A stretch of 64,000 nt of DNA, from assembly GCA_037179335.1 (NCBI GenBank), contig JAKZHN010000010.1:69870-133869 (forward strand), in the 5' to 3' direction. The notes below the pieces were generated by a model. It was given only the letters and a program-made list of their open reading frames with translations, searched no databases and was not told the origin of the DNA. This document shows, piece after piece, positions 13,221-24,471 of the stretch (position 1 is the first letter of the stretch; the number at the start of each line of letters is the position of its first letter). This stretch comes from Cyclaneusma minus (Eukaryota > Ascomycota > Leotiomycetes > Marthamycetales > Marthamycetaceae). Both the position numbers and the translations under genes were made by a program.

Positions 13221-16200
13221 AAATTAATAGCCTTTTTAAATACCTTGAAAAAGAATTTAAAAAAATTAGTAGCTAAAAGATTGGCTATTTTAACCAAATA
13301 ATATTTTTTGCTTTTTTTTAGAAAATAAAAAGCAAAAGTAAAAAAAGCATTTATGCAATATTAAAATTATTAGTTAGCCAAATTTAGAAAATTTAAAATC
13401 AAAATCTATAATAAATAATATTAATCTTTAGCTTTAATATTTTAAAAGCATTTAATAACATTTTTTATAAAAAAATAATTTATATTTTATATAATAAAAA
13501 GCTCCTGGTATATTTTAAAAAAATAAATTTAAAGTTTTTTATTTAATTACAAAACTATTTTTAATACTAATAATAAAAAGTTAAAAATATTTAAAATTAA
13601 TACCGGTATTTTTTAAAAATTTCCGATTTTGTTTTTAATTTAATTTTTTTATATATATATAATTTATTATATAAATTAATTGCAATTATAAGCTTTATGA
13701 ATAATATTAATATATTAATCTAAAGCCAATTTATTTTAATGAATGAATAGATTTTAGGCAAAATTTATTAAAACATTTTAAATTGGGCAGCAAAATATAG
13801 AATTACTTTTACGCTTTAAAGATATAAGCTTATATATTTTTTTAAAATAAATTAAATGCAAAAATATATATTATAAAATTTAAATTAATAATGACGCTAT
13901 TATTTTAAAAAAATTAATATATATTTTAAAATTTTAGTTAAATTTTAAATTTAAATAAAAACCCTATTTTAAATATAAATTACAGAATGTTTTTGCCTAA
14001 TTTTAAGCAATATTTAAATTTATAAAATTAATAGAAAAAGAATTATTAAATAAAGCTTACATAATATATATAGCAATAATTAATACAGCTATAATTTATA
14101 AAGCATTAATTATACATATATTAAAAAATAATAGTAAAGGTTTTACCAAATTAAGCTATTTGCAGTTGCTAATTATTAAGCAAAATAACGCTTTTAAATT
14201 ACTAATAAAGGTATTTAAAGCCATTTTAATTAAGCTATTAAAAATAAAGATAAATCTTTTTTTTATAAATTTATTAATTATTAAAAAATATTATAAAATA
14301 CTAGGCTATATTTAAAAAAAATTAAAAAATACCACTAAAACAATAGCCCGCTAAACACCGCTATTAATAGTTAAAAAAAATTAAAAGGCCATTATTAAAT
14401 TTATTAATTAATAACCAAATTTGCTAAGCAATATAATATAAGGCTACCAAATTAAATTTACCGAAAAATTTAAAATTAATTATAATTTTGGCTAATTAAA
14501 AAAAGAAAAATAAAAGCCTGTGTTTTAATATAAACCGGTTTATAATTAATTAAAAAAACAAAAACCAATTTTATTATATTGGGTAAAAGAAATAAAAAGA
14601 ATATAGAAAATTGGTTTTATTTAAATAATATATTTTTGTTTATAATAAAAATAAAATATTATCAAATTATTCCAGCCTTTTTAATATTTTTTCTAGCCCT
14701 TAATATTTTTTAATAATGCAATTTAAAACAAAACAAATTGGATTTCGGAATGTTTTTGCAAGGCGCAAAATTCCAAATTATATATTTAAATGTCTATATA
14801 AATATGCCTATTAAATAGCCAAATATATTTTTACCTATTTCAATTATTATAATTTAGGCCTTTTATATTAAAAATTCCGCTTTATTAATTACCAAAATAT
14901 AATTACCATTAAAAAAAGCTTCAAGACTATTATTAAATAGAGTTTTTTTAAAAAAAATACTACAATAATTTGCCTTTGCTAATCCGATTTTAAAAGCTAT
15001 AAATAATAATATAAAACACCAAAGGCAATTATCAACCAAAGCCAAATAGCTGCTAATGAATTAAAAAGCTTTAAAAAAACGGGAAAAAAAACGGGAAAAA
15101 ATTATACGACGGGAAAATATTTTAAAATAAAAGATAGGGTACGGCAAAGAAAAGCCTAAAAAAATTTGAATTTAAAAAAAAATATAAAATTAAAAATATT
15201 ATTAGCCTTATATAATATTGCGTTATTATAGCCTTTGCAATTTTAATAATAAAATATAAGCCGGCTTAAATTTATTTAAAAGGCGTAAAAGCTTTAAAAA
15301 AGCTTTTTGCCTTTTTAAAAAATAATATAAATTAAATTAAATATTTTTAATTAATTAAAATATTTTTTAGCGGGATTCCGGCAAACGGACGCTGGTTCTT
15401 TTTACCTGTAATTAGGTTTTTTAATATAAATAAATTAATTTACAATTTGCGCTTAGTTTGCAGATTTATTAAATAAATGAATCGGATATTAAATTAAAAA
15501 AAAATATAAAGCAAGGCAAAGGAGTTTATTTAATATATAATAATAAAACCAATTTAGCAAAATATTGCACTAGGTTTAAAATATAATAATAAAATGGATT
15601 TCAAATTTTCAAATTGCTTAAAATTAAATGCTTTAATTTAAAACTCCAAATGCCAATTTTAATATTATAAAAACTCTAAAAGCAAAAACCAATAATTTTG
15701 CCGGATTTCTATTTAATTGGGTAGAATACAATAATGGTAACCCGTGCGCTTGCAACCTTATTTTATTATATATCGACCGGATCTCGATTTTTAAAAAAAA
15801 AAATTGCAGCCGGCCGGGTAAATCCCGGGCCTTTTTAATTGGGTTAATTTATAATCGATTAAAGAAAAGCTATGGTCGATTTAAATATCCCCTTAAATTA
15901 AATACCGGTATAATAGCCCGTGCCCGCGCGCACGTTCCCGCGCTTGCTTAATTGGGTTAAAAATAGGCTTTTTAGCAAAAGTAAATAAAAGCATTAGTTA
16001 TTTTCCTAAATAAATCGGATTAGCAATATTTAAATAAATTTATTAAAAATTAAAAATCCAAATATTAACGACGGCAAAAATAAAAATATTAGAAATACTA
16101 GGATAAATGGAAAAAAATATTTAAACCGGTCCTTTAATGCCTATTTAATACCCGGCCGGCGCTTAATAAATGCCTATTAGAATTTTAGCGCGGCAAAAAA

Positions 16201-16308
16201 TTTCTCTAATTTTAAATTAAGCCGATAATCGCCCGGATTACCCGGACCCTTTAATAGGCCCGTGTTATAAATGGAACCCCGGGGAACCCCGGAGACCCCC
16301 ATGGACAC

Positions 16309-16460
16309 CCCGCGGGCTAGCGTAGCTTAGTCAGCAAGGACCTATAAAGGTCCTTCGTCCGCAGGTTCCCACATTTCCTCCTTAGATGCAATACAACACT
16401 TCTACTGCTTATTTGCACCCTGCTTTAACGACGTGCTTATATTAGCCCGTCGGGGATTTT
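16309..16460. other. GC-rich hairpin island in the AT block
   Basis: A short GC-rich pocket after tandem CCCCGG-like stretches. It carries TAGCGTAGCT (16318-16327) and the perfect inverted repeat AAGGACCTATAAAGGTCCTT (16336-16355). Many CpA dinucleotides survive up to 16460, unlike the flanks, so it looks young or protected. A related arrangement lies at 19750-19810. Identity unknown. Confidence 0.5.
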
Positions 16461-18059
16461 TCCTTTTTGCTAATATTACCAATTTGTATTTTTATTAAAC
16501 AATACTAATTAGTATTGGTTTAACGGGATTATATAGGGCTAATTAATATTTAAAATAGTAATAATAATATATTTAAACGTAGAAAAAAAGGCTTTTTTTG
16601 CAAATAATAAAACTATTATTAGCTTTTGGCGTAAATTAGTCCTTAAAGCACCGGTTTACGCTATTTTTCCATTTTTAATTATTTATTCGCTATAATTAAA
16701 TAATATATTATAAGCGAATTTTTAATTAAATTAAAACTAGTATATTTACTATTATTTTAATTTAAATTATAGCTGATTTTTAATTGTTATTATATTAGAA
16801 TTTGAAGCTAATATATTTATTGCTGCTTTTAATTTTATTTTATTTGCGTTTTAGCAAAATACCAATAAGCGCAACGGCTTAAAGCTTTAAACCTTTAAAA
16901 TCCAAATTATTCCTTATATATTTAAACTAGCATTTTATTATTTATTCTTCTCCCTATTTTTTACTTGGCACTTTTATTGCTTTTTTCCTCCCCGCCCCCT
17001 CCAATTAGCATTTTTATTATTGTTTTCCGCTTTTTTCTTTATTTTAAACTAGTATTTTTATTGCTTTTAAACCCCAATAAAAAGCTAAAAATTAAAATTT
17101 TGCCAGGATATTTACCCCAATATTGCTTTTTATATTAAACTATAAAATTCTCCAGCAATAAAATATCCCTGCCTTTTTTGCCCTATTCTTTTGCTTTCCG
17201 GCCTGCTTTTCCCGGTTTTCCTCCCCGTTTTTTATACTTTTGCTATAAATTTCTTTATTTTCCTGATTTCCAAAAAATAAAAATTATATATAACAATTTA
17301 TAATTTTTATAAATTTGCTTAAAATAATATTAAAATTTATATATACAAGCTTATAATAATATATATAATAGGCTAGTTTTTTAATATGGCTATTAGATTT
17401 AAAAGAATTGGAATTAAAACTATTTAAAAAGCTTTAAAAAAAATCTTTTATAAATTAAAACCAAATATTATTTAAATTAATTTATAAAAATATATAACTT
17501 TTACGGCAAAAACCCAAAATAATCCTATTACTATAATTTTGGGACTAAAGTAACCCTGAAATTGAAAGTTGCGGGCGAATTGCGAGAAATTGAGTTTTTG
17601 AATGGGTTTCTTTTTATTATATTATACTATATTCCAATTTTTGTAAAATATATATATATATATACTTTTATTACTATCTTGAATTATTATTAATTTCTAA
17701 AGCTTTGGGGTCATTGCCTAACCCCGGAAGCCAAAAACACCAAAAGGCGTTATTTTCAACAATTAAAGGACGTATAGAAAAAAGACTTTTTATAAATGTG
17801 TTTTAGTATAGTCCTAATGAAATTGGTCAAATTTTAATAATCTGAGAAAATAATTAAATAATATTGAATCTTGGCAAACTTATAGCCTTTCAAATCAAAG
17901 GCAAATATATTATTAAAATCCTATTATATATTATTAAAATTATATGGTTAAAATAATTTTTGAATATTTTGAATTAATTATATTTTTACCAATTTGAAAA
18001 ATAATTGGTTTCTGATTTTTAATAATTGATTTCCTTAATTAATTCTATAATAAATTATA

Positions 18060-19030
18060 TAAATTTAATTATTTTTATCGCTTTTAAAATGCTTTTTTAA
18101 AGTATAGTTAAAAGCGCTGAAAAGCGTTTGATTATTTCTAATACTGCTTAGCATTATATGCTTCAGTTATCTATAATGCAATAAAATTAATTATTATAAA
18201 TTAATTTATTATAAAATTAATTGAGAAAATTAACTATTAAATATTAGAATTTAATTATTTTTAAAAATAGTAAAATTATAATAAAACTAAATTTGCGCTC
18301 TCTAAAAAACGCTGGAGCGCTGGAGCACTAAAGCGCTAAGCCAGGTTGTAAATATAATTTATATTATTGAAATTCCATTATTTTTAAAAATAATTAAATT
18401 CTGATTTTTAATAATTGATTTTTTTTAATTGATTTGACTATTTTAATCGCTTAAATAATTAATTCTATTGCATTGTAAATAGCTATTCTAATAGTGGTGG
18501 GATGGCATTAAAAGCTGAGAGCATTAAGCCAGGGCAAATTTTATTTTATTGAAATTTTATTGCTTTTAAAAATAATTGAATTTTGATATTTGGTAATTGA
18601 TTTTATTAATTAATTTGGCTATTTTAATTGTTTAAATAATTAATTCTATTGCGTTTTAAATAGCTATTTTAATAATGGCTAAATGGCGCTGGAAATTAAA
18701 AGCATTAAGCTAGGGCAAATTTAATTATAATTTGAATTAATTATAGCGCTATTATTTTTAAAAATAATCGAATTCTGATTTTTAATTGATTTTCTCAATC
18801 GATTCAGCTATTTTAATTGCTTAAATAATTAATTTAAATATATTATAAATGGCTAAATAGTATAATTTTTAATTACAGCATTGCAAAATAATAATTTTTA
18901 AAGCAATACAATTAATTATTTAAAAGTATATTATTGTAGAATTAATAGAGAAAATTAATTATTAAAAGTCAAAATTTAATTGTTTTTAAAAATAATAGCG
19001 CTATAATTGATTTAAATTATAATTAAATTA
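18060..19030. repeat. AT-rich repeats of about 180-187 bp in direct and inverted orientation
   Basis: The landmark TAAGC(C/T)AGG recurs at about 18338, 18525 and 18705, giving spacings of 187 and 180 bp. Each is followed by the same AT-rich body (TTTTTAAAAATAAT, then GATTTTTAATTGATTTT-like text). Segments near 18200-18260 and 18950-19020 carry that body in the opposite orientation, so the stretch can fold back on itself. This could be decayed miniature elements or a small satellite. Unit ends are not defined. Confidence 0.55.
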
Positions 19031-19580
19031 TAATTTTGAAATTCAAATATTTAATAATAGGTTTTTAGCAGTTATTTTTATTATATTTAGCGCTTAAGAA
19101 AATTATTTAAAAATTAAAGTATAATAGCCCCGCTATCTTTTAATTGATAATTAAAAATAGAATTCAATTAGCTTTAAAACTAATAGCGCTATTAAAATAT
19201 TATTTAAATCTATTTTCGAGGTCAGGCAATAATTTCGAAATTAAGGTCTAAAATTTAAAAATATTATAGCATATTAGATTTTAGATTTTATTTTGTTTAT
19301 TTTATAGACTTTTATAAAAAGTTAGCTATTTTATTCAAATTTTAAAAAATAATACAAAAAACTATATTGTAACAATTTATATAAATATTGGCATTTAGCT
19401 TTAATTTTCGGGGTTATTTTAATTCCAAAATTATAATAATAGGGTTATTTTAGGGGTTTGCCGTAATTTTTATAATGCAATTATTTATATATAGCAAAGC
19501 AATATTGCAATAATTTTAATTAAAATTAATTAGGTTTTTGCAAAATTAACTATTAAAAATATCTATAGCAATTGCAAAAA

Positions 19581-19613
19581 GCCCGAAAAAAGCCCGAAAA
19601 AAGCCCGAAAAAA
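19581..19613. repeat. Three copies of an 11-bp unit (GCCCGAAAAAA)
   Basis: GCCCG followed by an A-run repeats at 19581, 19592 and 19603. It is a simple tandem repeat next to the second hairpin island. Confidence 0.7.
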
Positions 19614-19749
19614 AGCTTAAAAAAAGTAAAAAAAGCTAGGCAATTAATTAAAAATTAAAAAATTAAAAACAAATTGCTAAAAAATAAAAATTAGCAATAT
19701 CATTACTAATTGCATATAACGAGGACCCTCGGGAACGGCCGTAACTCCG

Positions 19750-19810
19750 CCACGGGCCTAGCGTAGCTAGTAAATTAATTAGCACGCAGGATTTTATAAA
19801 AGTCTGCGCG
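19750..19810. other. Second GC-rich hairpin island
   Basis: TAGCGTAGCT at 19759-19768 is followed by an inverted repeat with arms CGCAG (19785-19789) and CTGCG (19804-19808) around a TATAAA core. Layout and core match the island at 16309-16355, but the arm sequences differ. It is probably a second copy of the same unidentified element. Confidence 0.45.
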
Positions 19811-20298
19811 TATAAGGAAATCCTTGCTTTTTTACGATTAATCGAAACTATCAACCGTTTTTTTATAACGGCCCTTTAGGCTTTATTATAATATTGCAAA
19901 AAAAGATTATTGGCTAAAACTATTATAGCTTTACTACCAATTAATTAAAGCTACCGCTACCCGGCTGGTTTATAGCCCTAATTTTCCTTTATTACCATTA
20001 GTTTTTACGCCCTCCAATATATTTCGTTGCCAGCTTTTAATTCCTATAACCAATATCCGTTTCTACCGTTTATAGCTACCGCTTTTACTATTATAAAAAA
20101 AGGAAAAAATTAAATTTCAGCCTTGGGATTTAATAATAAATTTTCTTGAATTTTTAAATTATTATTTTTAAAGCTAGCTTAATATTACTATTGGTTTTTA
20201 AATATTTGAATTTATATATTTAATTTTTTGCTATTAATTGGCTTTGGTTTTAATTTATTTTTTTAATAAAAATAAAATACTATTAATATTTAATCAAA

Positions 20299-21253
20299 TA
20301 ATATAAGGGAATTTAAATAGCAAAAACTAAATTTTAATTTAAAATTATTAATTTATTTAAACTAAGGACTTTTTAAATTTTTCAATAAACTTTAATTAAA
20401 TTTTAATTTTAAAAGGGTAGGAAATAGCTAATAATAGGTTTTTTATATTAATTAAAAAATCGTTTTTAATATATTAAACCCGTATTTAAAAATTTAAATA
20501 AAGATATTTAAAAAATTTAAATTATAAACAAATATATTGCTATTAAAATAATTTAATTTAAAGTAATTAAAGCTCGATCAGCCTTAGGTTATTGCGTCGG
20601 GGAAAATTCGAATCTAAAGTCCGTTAGGCATCCATTATTTTTGGCAGGGTTTGGGTAATTCAAAAACTTATATCTCAAGGAATTTGAGATAGATAATATC
20701 TAAACTTATTAAAAATGAGATAGATTATAATTAAATATCTAATTGTTTTAAATATCTCAAGATAATTATAAATCCCGCTATAAATTAGCTTTTTTATTAT
20801 TTTTATTATTTTTATTATTTTTTAAGCTAAAAATATAGGCAAATATTATGCTTATTTAAATTACTATTAATTAATTTCTAGCATTGGGTTTTCAAAATTT
20901 GCTAGAGTAAAAATCAAAAGCCGGATTTTTTGGATTTAGGGGGTTTTAAAGTAAAAATATAGGTAAAAAGTACTTACCCCTTTACCCCTGAATCTCTATC
21001 TCAATTATTTTAATTACTATATAAGTTTAACTTTATCTCAATCCATTTGAGATAGATAATTTTTTGAGATATTATCTCAAATTAAGTTAGATAGAAATAA
21101 GTTTCCCATACCCTGATTTTTGGGTAGGGGCACGTGATTAATGCTTAAAACTAAAACTACGTAGTTTAATTAGGAACTATTTTTTTTTTTTTAGATTTAG
21201 TTTATCTAAACTATTTTTTTTTAATTCCTTAGTTTTTAGATTCCCCCACACTG
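20299..21253. mobile_element. hAT-type miniature element A, copy 1, interrupted by element B
   Basis: The right end reads TTCCCCCACACTG (to 21253). The left end at 20299 is the same terminal repeat as in copy 2 (34518-34913), changed almost only by C-to-T and G-to-A. Flanking 8-mers are TAATCAAA (20291-20298) and TAACCAAA (21254-21261), an 8-bp target duplication with one C/T difference. The interior shares TTAGGCAT and GGGGCACGTGATTAATGC with copies 2 and 3. There is no coding capacity. The AT-rich block ends inside this element: its left part is RIP-like and its right end is not. Confidence 0.75.
20645..21115. mobile_element. hAT-type miniature element B, nested in element A
   Basis: A 471-bp element with terminal repeats CAGGGTTTGGG (left) and CCCATACCCTG (right). 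It is flanked by a perfect 8-bp target duplication, ATTTTTGG at 20637-20644 and 21116-21123. Subterminal GAGATA/TATCTC motifs repeat about ten times, as expected of transposase-binding repeats. Removing the element and one duplication rejoins the element A consensus seen at 34757-34800. No coding capacity. Confidence 0.85.
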
Positions 21254-21675
21254 TAACCAAAGCCACTTAGCTACTAATGGCTGCTTACTAAGCAGCCAAA
21301 ACCGACAATAGCTTTAAGGAAGCGTTGCAACGCTCCTTTAATTCACCACTTACACCACACCAAAACCACCCGTTACCCTGTTATTGCATGCAATACCCCG
21401 TTCCTAGTTGAACCAACAATAACCCCAATAGCTGTAAAAATAACAAATACCGATTGTGAAACATAAGCAATATGGGCACACAACACTCAAGACACAAAGA
21501 AGAAGAGCTTATTTCGAGGATTCAAAGCAACGAAAAGCATTGTCTAGGTATTCAGCCCGTCACAATCCCACATAGGTGTTCATTAATCCCCCATTAATCC
21601 CCGCTTCCCCCCCATCCCAAATCCCACAACGCCATCAACACCGCCACAAAGTCCATTAGGCATTTGCGACCAAGA
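21254..21675. other. Gene-free stretch, 3' flank of the transporter gene
   Basis: Normal GC content begins here, directly after the hAT-type element. I see no gene or repeat; it should contain the 3' UTR of the transporter. Confidence 0.5.
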
Positions 21676-23609
21676 TCAAGCCCCATCCAGCCCTCTATCC
21701 GCCTCCACCCTCCTCATCCTCACCTTCTCCTTTCTCCCAAACAGTCCCAAGCACAATGGTAACGGCACCACCACCGCCGCCACAATAGCCTGGAACCACA
21801 ACGCCCTGCTCATATCGCCATTTGCGTCCTTCAGCTTCCCCTCTACCACAATAAACACACCTCCCAGCAACTGTCCACCACACCAACACACCGTGCTCGA
21901 CAACTCCGGTCCCACCGGATGCGTAACCTCCGTCAAAAACTCCAACGCCACCGGCACCAAACAAAAGCTCGCCGAGCCCAGCACAGCCATCACGATATAC
22001 GTCCCGACATGACTTTCCGACGCCCAGATGAGCACCAAATAGCTCAAGAAAATGATCGGGACGGCGATTTTGATGGCGAGCAGGAAGGCTTTGGATCGGT
22101 CGATTAAGGGGGAGGTGATGGCGGAGGCGAGGAGGCCGATGAAGATTAGCAGGGCGCCGGCGGTGCTGAAGCCGCCTTGGCCCCAGTGGAAGGGAGTGAG
22201 GATTTGGTTGATGAGCGTGGAGAAGGAGTTGAAGAGGGCGACGTAAATCCAGTAAGGGAGGACGATCATCCAGAATTCGGGACTGCGGGCGAGGATCTGG
22301 AGGGAGGGGAGAAGGGCGAGCTTGGTGGTTGTGGATGAAGAGTGAGAGACGGGGGTGGGTGGTTTGGATTGGAGGAAGAAGGCGGGGATAGTGGCTACTG
22401 TTGCCTGTGTATTGTGTTAGAAAGCTCTGGTTTGATGATGACAGGGAGTAACGAGGATCAATGCAGAGGGTGTTTGGGGACTCACAATGATGGTGATCAT
22501 CAACACCATATTTGGAATACCCGCGGTATCATTGCTATTGGGCGTAAACACACCGTCAATCGCCTGCGCCAGAGCTCCACCAAACGGATTGGCCAAACTC
22601 ATGACAGCCGTAGCAGCAACCCTCCCTCGGTTTGTAAACCACAGATCTGAGTACCTCGTCGGAGCACTCAGAACGAACGGTTGAGCCAGTCCAGTCAAGA
22701 TCTGACCAAACATGACAACACCATAGTTTCCATGCTCGCCTGCCCTCGTACCTCCATATCTGATCCAGTTTCCCAGCAGAAGGAGCACAGCAGAGATGAC
22801 AATTGCCGGCTTCGGACCTCCTCGGTGAAGGACGTAGATGGTAGGTGGAGTAGCGACCACGAAAGAGAAGAGGAAAGCTGTGCTGAGCCAGTTGATTGCA
22901 GTTTCAGAGACGTTGTAGTACTTTGCCGATTGGGACGAGTTCGCTGCCCAGGTGAGCCACTATTCACATTAGCTAGGTTCCGTTGATGTGTGAAGATCGT
23001 ACAGCGGGACGAAAAAAGCCGGGACATGTCTATAATCTCCAAATGATCGGGACCATCTCAAATAGCCAGGGCTACTCTCGGTGATTTGGAATATTCCAAA
23101 TAACTCGGGATTTTTCAGATGATTGGAAATACGCCAAGTGATCAGGAATAGGAAAACAGCCAACTCACATCCCAAGAAACCACAATATTCAACAGCACCA
23201 AAACCACAAAGCCATGCCACCTCGACCTATAAACGCGATAAGTCGTCGACCCCCCACCACCCTCCCCATCCAAGCCCACTCCACCCCTCTCTCCACCCCC
23301 CTCACTCTCCTCAATCAAGCCCTCATCACTCCTAACCTCCTCCAACCTCTCCCCCTCATAAGTATCCCTGCCCTCAGGCGTCTGCTTCACACTCGCAGTC
23401 GCAGTCATCTTGCTGTTCATCTTGTTCGCTTCAGCCATCTCCGAGCCCCAAGACTCTCGCTTCGCCGACAGTCTTCGCAACGCAGTCCAACCGGGCGGCG
23501 GCGGCTCCTTCAGATCTCGCAATTTTGCAGGGCTGGGGAGAGAAATTGGTTTGAGGGGGGGTGCGACATGGTGGTTGGAGTTGGCGGCGGCAGGAGGAGA
23601 GGCTGACAT
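21676..23609 (-). CDS. MFS transporter, SLC49/FLVCR-like
   Basis: Membrane transporter of the major facilitator superfamily, most like the FLVCR/SLC49 branch (haem or small-solute carriers; the substrate cannot be read from sequence). Model on the minus strand: exons 23609-23169, 22959-22486 and 22404-21676, 547 aa. The introns of 209 and 81 nt have GTGAGT donors and keep frame. The start is the first in-frame ATG; upstream the frame has only a GTG before a stop. The N-terminal 125 or so residues are hydrophilic. The first membrane span (HGFVVLVLLNIVVSW) follows, then WLTWA, YYNVSE, GNWIRY, and about eleven more hydrophobic spans, ending in a basic tail. Intron 1 contains a six-unit 19-20 bp minisatellite. 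Family assignment rests on motif memory. Confidence 0.8.
23037..23152. repeat. 19-20 bp phased minisatellite, array 1 (inside transporter intron 1)
   Basis: Six units of 18-20 bp with a consensus near CCAAATGATCGGGAATAT start at 23037, 23057, 23077, 23095, 23115 and 23134. The whole array lies inside intron 1 of the transporter. Related arrays are at 24054-24148 and 63473-63553. Confidence 0.7.
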
Positions 23610-24471
23610 TCCGCCTCGTATCACCGCTGCTTGTGCGACGTTGCTAGGTTCGCGGCTTGGCGCTTCGACGCGATCTTGTGAGTTTCGCAGGGATGGCGAC
23701 GGCACGGTGGGGGCGGCGACGACGAGAAGGATGAGGTGGATGCGACGTTATGTAAAAAGATATTTGGATCTGGAGTGGGATGCGAAGATGTAGCTGTAGC
23801 TTTCAATAAGTTGTCGAGGACTAGTGTGTTTCTTGATTCTTCTAGTCTATGTAGAGCATTCTTTCGTCTTTGGCACTTGCTTATTTGGGACTACATGTAT
23901 CGACCCCGAAGAGATAAGCCGTGGGGGGGGGTGTTGGACTATTTAATGTATTTGGTCTTGGCGGTACCTTAGTAGAGCTGTCTGTATCATGGTGGTTACC
24001 CGGGCTGAGGACAAAGAATGGAATGGATACGACCTACTGAATAACTGAAACACCCCAAATAACCAGCAATATTCCAAACAGTGGGGATAACCCAGGTAAT
24101 TCTGAGTATCCCAAATGATTGGGAATATCCCATGTAGTCGGGAATATCATCACCCATTGATCACAGGCCAGACTTTTTTCATGGCACTGTAGTCCCCCTT
24201 CTATCACTAAGGAATCTTCTCATCCAAAGCAGAGCAAAATCATCTCCTCTATTCCTTTGCCTATGATACACGCGCGGAAGATGGAAATATGCAGCTGGAC
24301 TACAGGGTTTTGCGCTTTTCGAGGAATCTGTACAAGTCGTTCGCTTCTAATAATCTTTATTGTATTCTCGCCATCTCCTTTCCCGACTTTCGCGCACTGC
24401 CGCCCAACATATCCACGCATTCGCACGGTAGGAGCCGAGCAGGAGAGGTTTTGGAGGGTTGCGGAGAATGT
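23610..24471. other. Intergenic region between transporter and QCR6
   Basis: Upstream region of the transporter (-) and 3' flank of QCR6 (-). The only clear structure is minisatellite array 2 at 24054-24148. Confidence 0.5.
24054..24148. repeat. 19-bp phased minisatellite, array 2
   Basis: Five consecutive units of exactly 19 bp begin at 24054, 24073, 24092, 24111 and 24130. The best unit is CCAAATGATTGGGAATATC. It is the same family as array 1, about 1 kb away. Confidence 0.75.

Larger units (their letters stand above)
1..20298. other. AT-rich, gene-free block with RIP-like decay
   Basis: About 20 kb of very AT-rich sequence. The longest open frame is about 120 codons, and TAA/TAG stops are dense on both strands. 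Two stretches still translate into recognisable retrotransposon pol proteins (listed separately), with aspartates turned into asparagine and tryptophan or glutamine codons turned into stops. This G-to-A/C-to-T pattern is expected of repeat-induced point mutation in Pezizomycotina. Short GC-richer pockets survive near 4.5-4.7, 8.4-8.8, 15.7-16.5 and 19.7-19.85 kb; the first two may be LTR remains. Between about 8.8 and 15.7 kb I see no protein I can name. RIP indices were not computed. Confidence 0.85.

Noticed and set aside
14863..15045. 60-codon minus-strand frame in the AT block as a copia integrase fragment
   Set aside because: Only a few residues (NNSLEAFFNGN) resemble the family; too weak to name.
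16349..16372. Similarity to the complement of the 18S rRNA 3' end (TCCGCAGGTTC)
   Set aside because: The match is only about 11 bases; neighbouring sequence does not follow rRNA on either side.
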